In this document: one piece after another, positions 1-7,582 of the stretch
Numbering within the stretch: the first letter of the stretch is position 1
How the letters are laid out: the number at the start of each line of letters is the position of its first letter
NCBI RefSeq assembly: GCF_021026195.1
Contig: NZ_JAJNCT010000014.1
Location: forward strand, 82,806-146,805
Reading direction: 5' to 3'
Origin: Comamonas koreensis
Lineage (GTDB): Bacteria > Pseudomonadota > Gammaproteobacteria > Burkholderiales > Burkholderiaceae_C
Length of the DNA stretch: 64,000 nt
Made by a program: the position numbers and the translations under genes
Notes under the pieces: generated by a model
What the model was told of the DNA's origin: nothing
Seen by the model: the letters and a program-made list of their open reading frames with translations, nothing else
Database searches by the model: none

Positions 1-43
1 TCCACTACCACTGAAGCCGCGCGAATGTTAAGATTCTGGATAA

Positions 44-766
44 ATGTACAGCGGAACAGGCATCTACTCGGTCCCTGAGGCATCCAAGCTCATTGGGGTT
101 GCAACAAGGGACATTCGTCGCTGGCTTTTTGGGTACAACTACCTAAAGACGCCTGGCGATGAGTTGTCGCGTGTGTACAGTAAACCTCTTTGGAAGCATG
201 AACTTTCGGCCGAGGAGTTCGACGAGGATGTGATAGGTTTTCGCGACCTGATTGAACTTCGCTTTATAAGAGAGTTCACTCGTCATGGGGTTTCAATTCC
301 CATTATCAGGCGCTGTCTCGCAACCGCATCCGAAATGTATGGTGTGACCCACCCCATGTCCCTTCCTAAGTTCAAGACAGATGGGAAAACAATCTACGCT
401 GAGGCTGCATCTGAAGAAGATCAAGAAAATTCACTGGTAGATCTTAAAAGTCGTCAATCGGTTTTTAAAGCGATTATCAAGCCCTCTCTGTACGAAGGGT
501 TGATTTATGACGCGAATAACGAGTATGCCAATAAATGGTATCCCGCTGGAGTTAAATCACCCATTGTAATTGACCCATCTAGGCAATTTGGTGCGCCGAT
601 AATAGACAGCACTGGAACTCCCACTAGTGCGCTTTTCGCTAGCTTTTTAGCAGAGGGAGCGGATGCCAAAGCCATTGATATCACATCACGGGTTTTTGAG
701 GTTCCTGCAAAGTCCGTGCAAGCAGCTATACGCTTTGAGGAAAACCTCAAGCGTATCGTCCATTGA
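44..766 (+). CDS. VapB45-type antitoxin (MerR-like HTH plus DUF433)
   Basis: Probable antitoxin of a type II toxin-antitoxin pair. The 240-residue protein has an N-terminal MerR-like helix-turn-helix (about residues 7-60, with a YSVPEASKLIGV stretch and a conserved RRW) and a C-terminal DUF433-like segment (about residues 185-238, with GAPIIDSTGTP followed by an EGAD turn). Its length and its 139-residue partner closely match Mycobacterium tuberculosis VapB45 (Rv2018) and VapC45 (Rv2019), from memory of that family. It overlaps the next gene by four bases, so translation is probably coupled, and it would be expected to bind its own promoter and the toxin. The DNA is clearly AT-richer than the rest of the window, suggesting transfer. 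No strong ribosome binding site precedes this ATG. Confidence 0.75.
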   Translation: MYSGTGIYSVPEASKLIGVATRDIRRWLFGYNYLKTPGDELSRVYSKPLWKHELSAEEFDEDVIGFRDLIELRFIREFTRHGVSIPIIRRCLATASEMYGVTHPMSLPKFKTDGKTIYAEAASEEDQENSLVDLKSRQSVFKAIIKPSLYEGLIYDANNEYANKWYPAGVKSPIVIDPSRQFGAPIIDSTGTPTSALFASFLAEGADAKAIDITSRVFEVPAKSVQAAIRFEENLKRIVH

Positions 767-1182
767 ATTTCATTTTTGACAATAACTTACCGCCTGCTTG
801 GCCGGCGGCAATAGCGCTTTTGGGTCAAGATAAATACGAATCGCACTGTCATATTGGCGAAATAATTCATCTTCGAGAGAAGTTTAATGCCAACACACCC
901 GACATTGCATGGTTGATGAGCCTGGGCCAAGACAAAGCTACCCAATGGACCATCATTTCCCGGGATGGCTTTCGTAAGCAAAATGGTGCTGAACGTCAAG
1001 TTCAACGTCAATATGGGTTGTCTGTATTTGTCCTGCAAAAATCATGGGCCAGCAAGCCTTATTGGGCGATGACATCACAGTTCGTTCATTGGTGGCCCAG
1101 GTTGGTAAAGCAAGCATGCGAGACGGAGCGTGTTGCCATGGAGGTTCCTTGGAGCATATCCGGAAAATTCTCTCAAATCTAA
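763..1182 (+). CDS. VapC45-type PIN-like toxin
   Basis: Probable ribonuclease toxin with a PIN-like (VapC45/Mut7-C/DUF5615-type) fold, 139 residues. The FDNNLPP motif at residues 5-11 supplies the first acidic metal ligand, and an IISRDGFRKQN stretch (about residue 65) carries the later acidic position, both typical of these compact nucleases. It starts at TTG 763, whose bases form TTGA with the stop codon of the antitoxin gene. A rare start locked to the upstream stop fits a toxin kept at low level by translational coupling. Base composition is as AT-rich as the antitoxin gene. A hairpin terminator follows at once, so the pair is a closed two-gene unit. Toxicity and RNA target are not shown by the sequence. 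Confidence 0.72.
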   Translation: MNFIFDNNLPPAWPAAIALLGQDKYESHCHIGEIIHLREKFNANTPDIAWLMSLGQDKATQWTIISRDGFRKQNGAERQVQRQYGLSVFVLQKSWASKPYWAMTSQFVHWWPRLVKQACETERVAMEVPWSISGKFSQI

Positions 1183-1197
1183 GTATGATATTTAGAC

Positions 1198-1219
1198 AAC
1201 CCGCCTATGCGGGTTTTTT
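1198..1219 (+). terminator. Rho-independent terminator of the TA operon
   Basis: A seven-base-pair stem (AACCCGC / GCGGGTT) with a CTAT loop is followed by a run of T. It begins 15 bases after the toxin stop codon. Confidence 0.8.
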
Positions 1220-1310
1220 CATGGATTGAGTATGCCTAAGCTAGCCCAGGCAAGACATAAGTCCTAAAAGTGGTACTGGTCCACATCTATCCAGCCTAGA
1301 TAAATATCCA

Positions 1311-1907
1311 CTATTCTCGGCTCGCACCTACCAGCAAGCCCCGCAACAACAAATCCAACCCTACAGCGGCCTGCTCCATGCGCGCAGCGCCATCGTCGCC
1401 CTCGGCAATCCAGAACGCCGCCTCGGCCAGGCTGCCGTAGATCAGCGACGCCAGCGCCTGCACATCGGCCGGCGCGACGATGCCTTGCGCCATCAGTGCG
1501 CTGATCAAGGTTTGCATCGAGTGCAGGCAGTGGCGTTGTGAATCGGGCGAGGCGCCGCCCAGCACGGCACGGGCATCGCGCAGCACGATGCGCTGGATCT
1601 CGGGCTCCAGGGCCATCTCCAGATAGGCGCGGCAGCGGTTGCGAAAGCCTTGCCAGGGGTCTTCGGCCTGGTCCGAGATGGCTTGCAGGCGCGCATCCAT
1701 CTCGTCGTCAATCTGCGCAACCACGGCGGCCAGCAGGCCTTTTTTGTCGCCAAAGTGGTGGTAGAGCGCGCCACGGGTCAGGCCAGCCTGGGCGGTCAGG
1801 TCGTCCATCGAGGTATCGGTATAGCCGTGCTTGGCCAGCTCCTGGCGGGCGGTGACCAGCAGGCTGGCTCGGGTGGCTTCCATCTCGGCGCGGGTGCGTC
1901 GAACCAT
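1311..1907 (-). CDS. TetR/AcrR-family transcriptional repressor
   Basis: TetR-family regulator of about 198 residues. The N-terminal helix-turn-helix lies at about residues 33-52 (TSMDDLTAQAGLTRGALYHHF) and is followed by the usual FGDKKGLL helix; the C-terminal half is a ligand-binding and dimerisation domain. ATG at 1907 is preferred over TTG at 1913 because AAGGAG lies seven bases before the ATG. The gene is divergent from an MFS exporter, and two copies of a CATAC-N5-GTATG element lie between them, so it most likely represses both itself and the transporter until an exported compound binds. The ligand cannot be told from the sequence. Confidence 0.88.
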   Translation of the reverse strand: MVRRTRAEMEATRASLLVTARQELAKHGYTDTSMDDLTAQAGLTRGALYHHFGDKKGLLAAVVAQIDDEMDARLQAISDQAEDPWQGFRNRCRAYLEMALEPEIQRIVLRDARAVLGGASPDSQRHCLHSMQTLISALMAQGIVAPADVQALASLIYGSLAEAAFWIAEGDDGAARMEQAAVGLDLLLRGLLVGASRE

Positions 1908-1919
1908 GCGCAATCTCCT

Positions 1920-1990
1920 TACATACAGTGCGTATGATTATTTACAAACATGGCGTATGTATATAAGATTTTATTCATACGCCTTGTATG
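1920..1990. promoter_or_regulatory. Twin operator between tetR-type gene and MFS gene
   Basis: Two copies of the same pseudo-palindrome are present: CATAC-AGTGC-GTATG at 1922-1936 and CATAC-GCCTT-GTATG at 1976-1990. The two extended copies are also nearly inverted repeats of one another, and a further half-site, GCGTATGTAT, lies between them near 1953. This is the usual arrangement for TetR-family operators in a divergent promoter. The intervening DNA is AT-rich and must hold the promoters of both genes. Confidence 0.7.
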
Positions 1991-2041
1991 TATTGTCGCC
2001 ACCCCGGCTTGCGTTGGCAAGCCGGGGCGCAGAAAGAAACC

Positions 2042-3271
2042 ATGCTCCAGACCTACCGAACACTGTTTGCCGCACCCGGCAGCACCGGCTTTTGCCTGGC
2101 CGGGTTGCTGGCCCGCATTCCGCTGCCGATGATGGGCATCGGCATCATCACCATGCTGTCCCAGCTGCGCGGCAGCTATGCGCTGGCCGGGGCCGTGTCT
2201 GCGGCCTTTGTGCTGAGCTATGCGCTGCTGTCGCCGCAGACATCGCGCCTGGTGGACCGCCATGGCCAGCGCCGGGTGCTGCCGCTGGCCACCGCCATCA
2301 GCCTGCTGGGCCTGCTGCTCTTGCTGGCTGCCACCTGGTGGCAGCTGCCGGACGGGGTCTTGTTTACCGGCGCGGTGCTGGCCGGTGCCATGCCCAGCAT
2401 GCCGGCCATGCTGCGCGCGCGCTGGACGGCGCTGTACCGGGGATCGCCGCAGTTGCAGACCGCTTACTCGTTGGAGGCGGTGCTCGATGAGCTGAGCTTT
2501 ATCGCCGGGCCGCCGCTGTCGGTGGGGCTGTGCGTGGCGGCGTTTCCGCAGGCGGGGCCGCTGGCTGCGGGCTTGCTGCTGGTATTGGGCGTGGCGGCGC
2601 TGGTGGCGCAGCGCGCGACCGAGCCTGCTGTGCAGCCTACCGCCATGCATGCGGCCGCTGTGCCGGTGATTCGCCTGCCCCATGTGGGCCTGCTGGCGCT
2701 GTTGATGGCGGCAATGGGTGCCATCGTCGGCACGGTCGATATCGCCAGCGTGGCCTTTGCGCGCATGCTGGGCCAGCCTGCCTGGGCCAGCGGGGTGCTG
2801 GCCGCCTATGCGCTGGGCTCTTGCGTGGCGGGCCTGCTGTTGGGTGCCCTCCAACTGCGGAGGCCTTTGCCGCAGCAGCTGGCGCTGGGAGGGTTGGCCA
2901 CGGCGCTGACCACCTTGCCGCTGCTGCTGGTGGACAGCATCCCGGCGCTGGCTGGCGCGGTGTTGCTGGCCGGCCTGTGCTTTGCACCCACGATGATCGT
3001 TGCGATGTCGCTGGTCGAGCGCCTGGTGCCTGCCCGGCGCCTGACTGAGGGCATGACCTGGCTGCTGGCGGGTCTGAATGTGGGCGTGGCCCTGGGCGCA
3101 GCGGCATCGGGCCAACTGGTAGATGGCTTTGGCGCGCGGGCGGCCTTTGCGGTGGCCTTGGTGGCGGGCGCCCTGGTGCTGTTGCTGGCGCTGTGGGCCG
3201 CACGGCGCCTGCGGCAGCCTTTGCTTGGGGTGGCTGATGGCAGCGCTGCGCCTGCATCCCATGCCGCTTGA
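2042..3271 (+). CDS. MFS transporter (probable exporter)
   Basis: Major facilitator superfamily membrane protein of about 409 residues with roughly 12 hydrophobic segments. The loop between the second and third segments carries a motif-A-like RLVDRHGQRRVL sequence. The start is placed at ATG 2042 (MLQTYRTLF), since the open frame further upstream runs into the operator region. It is divergent from the TetR-type repressor and is followed 37 bases later by a second MFS gene, so the two are probably co-transcribed under that repressor. A role in efflux of a toxic compound is inferred from this context. The substrate is unknown. Confidence 0.8.
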   Translation: MLQTYRTLFAAPGSTGFCLAGLLARIPLPMMGIGIITMLSQLRGSYALAGAVSAAFVLSYALLSPQTSRLVDRHGQRRVLPLATAISLLGLLLLLAATWWQLPDGVLFTGAVLAGAMPSMPAMLRARWTALYRGSPQLQTAYSLEAVLDELSFIAGPPLSVGLCVAAFPQAGPLAAGLLLVLGVAALVAQRATEPAVQPTAMHAAAVPVIRLPHVGLLALLMAAMGAIVGTVDIASVAFARMLGQPAWASGVLAAYALGSCVAGLLLGALQLRRPLPQQLALGGLATALTTLPLLLVDSIPALAGAVLLAGLCFAPTMIVAMSLVERLVPARRLTEGMTWLLAGLNVGVALGAAASGQLVDGFGARAAFAVALVAGALVLLLALWAARRLRQPLLGVADGSAAPASHAA

Positions 3272-3308
3272 TACGGCAACGTCTTTTGCCATGGCCAGGA
3301 GCCACTAC

Positions 3309-4505
3309 ATGTCTGCATCTACCTCCACCCACCCACAAGATCCATCCCGCAACCCCTGGCCAGCAGTCATCGCCGCCGGCCTGGCGACCTTTGCCGTCGT
3401 CACCACCGAGATGCTGCCGGTCGGCCTGCTGACGGCGATTGCGCCTGCGCTGGGCATCTCCACTGGCGAGGCCGGCTGGATGATGTCGCTGCCGGCGTTG
3501 CTTGCAGCGGTGTTTGCGCCGCTGGTGGTGCTGGCGGCTGGAAATATGAACCGGCGCCGCATCTTGGCAGCGCTGCTGGCGCTGTTGGTGCTGGCCAATA
3601 CCGCATCGGCGCTAGCGCCTAGCTGGGGCTGGATGCTGGCCGCCCGCGTGCTGCTGGGTTTGTGCATTGGCGGCATCTGGGCGGTGGCGGGGGGATTGGC
3701 GGCGCGCCTGGTGCCAGCGGCTGCCGTCGGGCTCGCCACCTCCATCATCTTTGGCGGGGTGGCCGCCGCATCGGTGCTGGGCGTGCCAATGGGCGCGCTG
3801 ATCGGGGAGGGGGCCGGCTGGCGCTGGGCCTTTGGCGTGATGGCCTTGTTCAGCCTGCTGGTGCTGGCCCTGCATCTATGGGTGATGCCGGCCTTGCCGG
3901 TCCGCAGCGCACTGGGGCTGCGGCAGTTTCTGGCACTGCGCAGCAACCGCGCGTTGCAAACGGGGCTGGTGTTGACCTTGCTGCTGGTCGCAGGGCACTT
4001 TATGGCCTTTACCTTTGTGCGGCCGCTGCTGCTGGAGGTGTCGGGTGTTGATGCGCAGTGGATTGCGGCCTTGCTGCTGGCCTATGGGCTGGCCGGCATG
4101 GCCGGCAATTTCATCGCAGGCCTGGCGGCGGCGCGCAGAACCAGGCTGACGGTGGCCGCCGTTGCCCTGGGGCTGCTGCTGGTGCCGCTGCTCTGGCTGG
4201 TGTTTGGCGGCTCCCACACAGGTGGGCTTGCGCTGCTGCTGTTCTGGGGCCTAGCCTATGGCGGGGTGTCCGTCGCCTTGATGACCTGGATGATGAAGGC
4301 GGCGCCCCAGGCGATGGAGGTGGCGGCAGCGCTGTATGTCGGCGTCTTCAACACCGGCATTGCGCTGGGTGCCTGGGCGGGAGGGCAGGTGGTGGATGGC
4401 TGGGGCTTGTCGGCCATGCTGTGGCCGGCCGCCGGCTTGGCGGCAGCAGCCTTGGTGTTGGCGACCGGGCATGCAGTGCGGCAGCGGCGCATGGGGACGC
4501 GCTAA
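3309..4505 (+). CDS. MFS transporter, DHA1-like (AraJ/YdhP type)
   Basis: Second MFS protein of the tandem pair, 398 residues with about 12 membrane segments. The first membrane segment contains the TTEMLPVGLL signature seen in DHA1 exporters of the AraJ/YdhP/PbuE group. ATG 3309 is chosen because AGGAG sits seven bases upstream; an upstream in-frame ATG at 3291 overlaps that site. It follows the first MFS gene closely and converges on the SmvA-like gene across a 37-base gap. Related proteins export sugars, nucleosides or drugs; the substrate here cannot be stated. Confidence 0.82.
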   Translation: MSASTSTHPQDPSRNPWPAVIAAGLATFAVVTTEMLPVGLLTAIAPALGISTGEAGWMMSLPALLAAVFAPLVVLAAGNMNRRRILAALLALLVLANTASALAPSWGWMLAARVLLGLCIGGIWAVAGGLAARLVPAAAVGLATSIIFGGVAAASVLGVPMGALIGEGAGWRWAFGVMALFSLLVLALHLWVMPALPVRSALGLRQFLALRSNRALQTGLVLTLLLVAGHFMAFTFVRPLLLEVSGVDAQWIAALLLAYGLAGMAGNFIAGLAAARRTRLTVAAVALGLLLVPLLWLVFGGSHTGGLALLLFWGLAYGGVSVALMTWMMKAAPQAMEVAAALYVGVFNTGIALGAWAGGQVVDGWGLSAMLWPAAGLAAAALVLATGHAVRQRRMGTR

Positions 4506-4542
4506 AGGTAATGGCGCCCCGCCGCTGAGCGGTGACTCACGA

Positions 4543-6087
4543 TCAGTGCCCTTCGCTGGCCACCGCGCCACTGCGGTGCCCCACGGTGGCCTGTTGTTGA
4601 TCTCGGCTGCGCAGTAGCACCACCGCCAGCGCTGCGGCCAGCACCAGCCCCACGGCGGTGGCCATCACGGCCATAAAGCCCTGGTCAAAGGCGGCATGGG
4701 CCAGGCCCAGCAGCTGGCTGGCGGCCTCGGGCGGCAGCTTTTCTGCGGCCAGCAACGCGGCATCAATGCCATCGCTGGCGCCGGTAGCCTGCAGGTTGGC
4801 CGGCAGCACCAGGCTGCTGGTATAGCGCCAGGACAGCACGCTGCCCAGGAGCGCCACGCCCAGCACGCCGCCAAACTCGTAAGACACCTCTTCGACCGAG
4901 GCGGCCATGCCGGCATGCTCAGGTGGTGCGCTGTTCATCACCGCATTGGATGCGGCGGTGATGGTGGCGCCCACACCCAGGCCCAGGACGGCCAGCACGG
5001 CGATCTTCTGCAGGCTGTGGGCGTCCGCGTTGAGGCTCATCGTCAAGGCACAGAGCGCCACGGCGCTGACCACCAGGCCCGCCAGAATCAGCCGCTGCGT
5101 GCCAAAGCGCGACAGCGCCCAGCCGGCAATGGGGCCGGCCACAAAGGCCGCCACCGGGATTGGCAGGATCGCCAGCCCTGCTTGCAGCGGGCTCAGCCCC
5201 AGCACCAGTTGCAGGCGCTGGCTGAACACCAGTTCCACGCCCACCAAGGCGACGGCGGCCACCACGGCGGCAATCACACCGCCCGAGAACGTGGGAATGC
5301 GGAACAGGCGCAGCTCGATCAGCGGCTGGGGCCGGCTGAGCTGGCGGCGGATAAAGACCGCCAGCACCACGGCGCTGAGGATGCCCATCAGCGCGGCAAA
5401 GCCCAGTGACGGCGCAGGCTTGGCCAGCTCCTTGATGCTGAGCACCAGACTGACCATGGCCACCATGGCCTGCAGCGAGCTGGTGTAGTCCCAGCCAGCC
5501 AGGCTGGCCTTGTGCTGGAGGCGGTCTGCGGGAATCAGCCACACGGTCAGCACCAGGGCCAGCGCCACGATGGGCACATTGACCAGGAAGACCGAGCCCC
5601 ACCAGAAGTACTCCAGCAGCAGGCCGCCGACGACGGGGCCCAGCGCCGCGCCGCCCGAGGCGACCGAGGCCCAGATGCCAATGGCCACCGCGCGCTCGCG
5701 CTGGTCGGGAAAGCTCATGCGGATGATGGCCAGGGTGGCTGGCATCATGATGGCCGCGCCCACGCCCAGCAGCGCGCGGGCGGCAATCAACATGCCTGCA
5801 TTGGGCGAATAGGCGGCCGCCAGCGAGGCGATGCCAAAGACCACCAGGCCGAGCATGAACATGCGCCGGTAGCCCAGGCGGTCGCCTAAGGCGCCGGTGC
5901 TCAGCAGCAGGCCGGCGACGACCAGCGCATAGGCGTTGACGATCCACAGCTTCATCGAGGTGGAGGGGGCCAGGTCATGGGTGAGTGTGGGCAGTGCCGT
6001 GTAGAGCACCGTCATGTCGACGACGATCAGCAGCAGGGCCATGGATACGATGGCCAGTACCAGCCATCTTCTGGAATGCAGTGCCAT
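4543..6087 (-). CDS. smvA: SmvA-like MFS multidrug efflux pump (DHA2, 14 TMS)
   Basis: Proton-driven drug exporter of the 14-segment DHA2 family, 514 residues. The N-terminal half tracks Salmonella SmvA (methyl viologen and quaternary ammonium efflux): VDMTVLYTALPTL, LWIVNAYALVVAG, GALGDRLGYRRMF (motif A) and GSVFLVNVPI are all in the expected places. The start lies three bases after the stop of the upstream acetyltransferase gene, so the two are almost certainly one operon, possibly controlled by the divergent LysR-type gene. SmvA is the closest named relative I recognise; QacA/EmrB-like assignment is the alternative. Confidence 0.82.
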   Translation of the reverse strand: MALHSRRWLVLAIVSMALLLIVVDMTVLYTALPTLTHDLAPSTSMKLWIVNAYALVVAGLLLSTGALGDRLGYRRMFMLGLVVFGIASLAAAYSPNAGMLIAARALLGVGAAIMMPATLAIIRMSFPDQRERAVAIGIWASVASGGAALGPVVGGLLLEYFWWGSVFLVNVPIVALALVLTVWLIPADRLQHKASLAGWDYTSSLQAMVAMVSLVLSIKELAKPAPSLGFAALMGILSAVVLAVFIRRQLSRPQPLIELRLFRIPTFSGGVIAAVVAAVALVGVELVFSQRLQLVLGLSPLQAGLAILPIPVAAFVAGPIAGWALSRFGTQRLILAGLVVSAVALCALTMSLNADAHSLQKIAVLAVLGLGVGATITAASNAVMNSAPPEHAGMAASVEEVSYEFGGVLGVALLGSVLSWRYTSSLVLPANLQATGASDGIDAALLAAEKLPPEAASQLLGLAHAAFDQGFMAVMATAVGLVLAAALAVVLLRSRDQQQATVGHRSGAVASEGH

Positions 6088-6089
6088 GG

Positions 6090-6626
6090 TCAGACTCCCA
6101 GTTCTTTCATCATCGTGACGGACACGGGCTGGCAGCCCAGGCGCTCGAACAATCGGTGCGCGCCATGGTTGCCGATACCGCTTTCCAGAAACAGGCGTTG
6201 CAGCCCTTCGGCCTGCAACTGCGCGCAGACCCAGCCAAACAGCGCCTGGCCCAGGCCCTGGCCGCGTGCGGCGGGGCTGACGACCAGGTCATCCAAGGTG
6301 GCAAATGGGGTGGGCGCGCGCTGCTCCTCGTCGAGCGAGACAAAGGCGATGCCGACCAGCGCATCGCCCTGGTGGGCAGTGGCGATGCGCTGCATCGCGT
6401 TGGCCTCGGGCGTGGCGAGGGTGGCCTCAATCTGCAGGGCCATGTTGTCGGCGAGATGGGGGCTCCATTGGCCCGGTGCGATGGCGCGCGGGGACTGCAG
6501 CTCGCCATGGGAGATGTAATGGGGACTGAGCTGGCCCATGAACAGCGCCAGGATCGCAGGCGACTGTGCGGGGTCGTGGCACCAGGCCATCGTCAGGGCG
6601 GGTGCTTGTTGGTTGGTCGATTGCAT
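6090..6626 (-). CDS. GNAT-family N-acetyltransferase
   Basis: Acetyltransferase of about 178 residues that would use acetyl-CoA. The central LDDLVVSPAARGQGLGQALF segment contains the family's V-x-P-x-x-R-G-x-G-x-G/A pyrophosphate-binding motif. The C-terminal FLESGIGNHGAHRLFERLGC is the usual motif B region. ATG 6626 is preferred because the longer open frame to 6677 would run into the divergent LysR promoter. It heads a two-gene operon with the SmvA-like pump, pairing a modifying enzyme with an exporter. The acceptor substrate (drug, polyamine or peptide) is unknown. Confidence 0.85.
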   Translation of the reverse strand: MQSTNQQAPALTMAWCHDPAQSPAILALFMGQLSPHYISHGELQSPRAIAPGQWSPHLADNMALQIEATLATPEANAMQRIATAHQGDALVGIAFVSLDEEQRAPTPFATLDDLVVSPAARGQGLGQALFGWVCAQLQAEGLQRLFLESGIGNHGAHRLFERLGCQPVSVTMMKELGV

Positions 6627-6709
6627 GGCCCGAATATTGCGCCATAAAAATAGATCGATAAAGTTGGAATCCATCAATAAAACAGATGGATGCGTTACAG
6701 TGCCAGGCT

Positions 6710-7582
6710 ATGGAATGGACCGTTGAACAATTGCGGCAGTTTGTGGCCACCGCCGACAGTGGCTCTTTCTCAGCCGCTGCACGCGACCTGGGCAAGGCGC
6801 AGTCTGCTGTCAGCACCGCGGTGGGCATGCTGGAGGTAGACCTGGGTGTCGTGCTGTTTGACCGCTCGCACCGCAATGCCCAACTGACCGATGCGGGCCG
6901 CGTGCTGCTGCTGGAGGCGCGCGAGCTGCTGCGCCAGGCCGAGCAGCTGGACCAGCGCGCGCAGGCGCTCAGCGGCGGGGCCGATGCCGAGCTGGCGCTG
7001 GCCATTGACGAGGCGCTGCCCTATACCGCTGTGGCGACCATGCTGCGCGAGATGGCGCAGCGGTTCCCGAGCCTGGAGTTGCTGCTGCTCAACGGCACTG
7101 CGACCGAGGTGGCCGACTATGTGGCCCAGGGGCGCGCCGGCATCGCCATCCACATCGACCGGGGCCCCGTGCTGCACCATTTTGAGCAGCGCCACCTGGG
7201 CACCGTGCCCCAGGGCGTGTTTGTGGCCGCCGACCACCCGCTGGCCGATGGCCAGGCTGTGAGCCTGCAGGCGCTGGCCCAGCACCGCCAGCTGCTGATG
7301 CATACCGAGGACGTGCATGAGCGCGCCTACAGCCCGCGCGTCTGGCGCTCGGACAGCTTCTACAACATTGCAGACATGGTGGCCGACAACCTGGGCTGGG
7401 CGGTGCTGCCCGTCAATATTGCGCACTACGAAGGCAACCGCCAGGCGCTGCGCGAAGTGCCTTGCCCGGCGCTGGCGCTGCCCCGGCTGTCGGTGCGCAT
7501 GCTCTGGCGCCAGGGGGCGCAGCGCAGCCCGACGGCGAAGTATGTGGAAGCGCGCTTTGGCCAGTTGTTGGCGGCTATTTAG
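6710..7582 (+). CDS. LysR-family transcriptional regulator
   Basis: LysR-type regulator of 290 residues. The N-terminal winged HTH (MEWTVEQLRQFVATADSGSF, then the AQSAVSTAVGMLEVDLG recognition region) covers residues 1-60, followed by a substrate-binding domain of the periplasmic-binding-protein type. It is divergent from the acetyltransferase/SmvA operon with an 83-base gap, so that operon is its most likely target. Its TAG stop is interlocked with the TAA stop of the convergent ScfR-type gene in only four bases. ATG 6710 begins the canonical first helix. Confidence 0.88.
   Translation: MEWTVEQLRQFVATADSGSFSAAARDLGKAQSAVSTAVGMLEVDLGVVLFDRSHRNAQLTDAGRVLLLEARELLRQAEQLDQRAQALSGGADAELALAIDEALPYTAVATMLREMAQRFPSLELLLLNGTATEVADYVAQGRAGIAIHIDRGPVLHHFEQRHLGTVPQGVFVAADHPLADGQAVSLQALAQHRQLLMHTEDVHERAYSPRVWRSDSFYNIADMVADNLGWAVLPVNIAHYEGNRQALREVPCPALALPRLSVRMLWRQGAQRSPTAKYVEARFGQLLAAI

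Noticed and set aside
1919..3292. A 457-codon open frame on the minus strand opposite the first MFS gene
   Set aside because: It is Gln/Arg/His-rich with no domain and mirrors the plus-strand membrane protein gene; such antisense frames are common in high-GC DNA.
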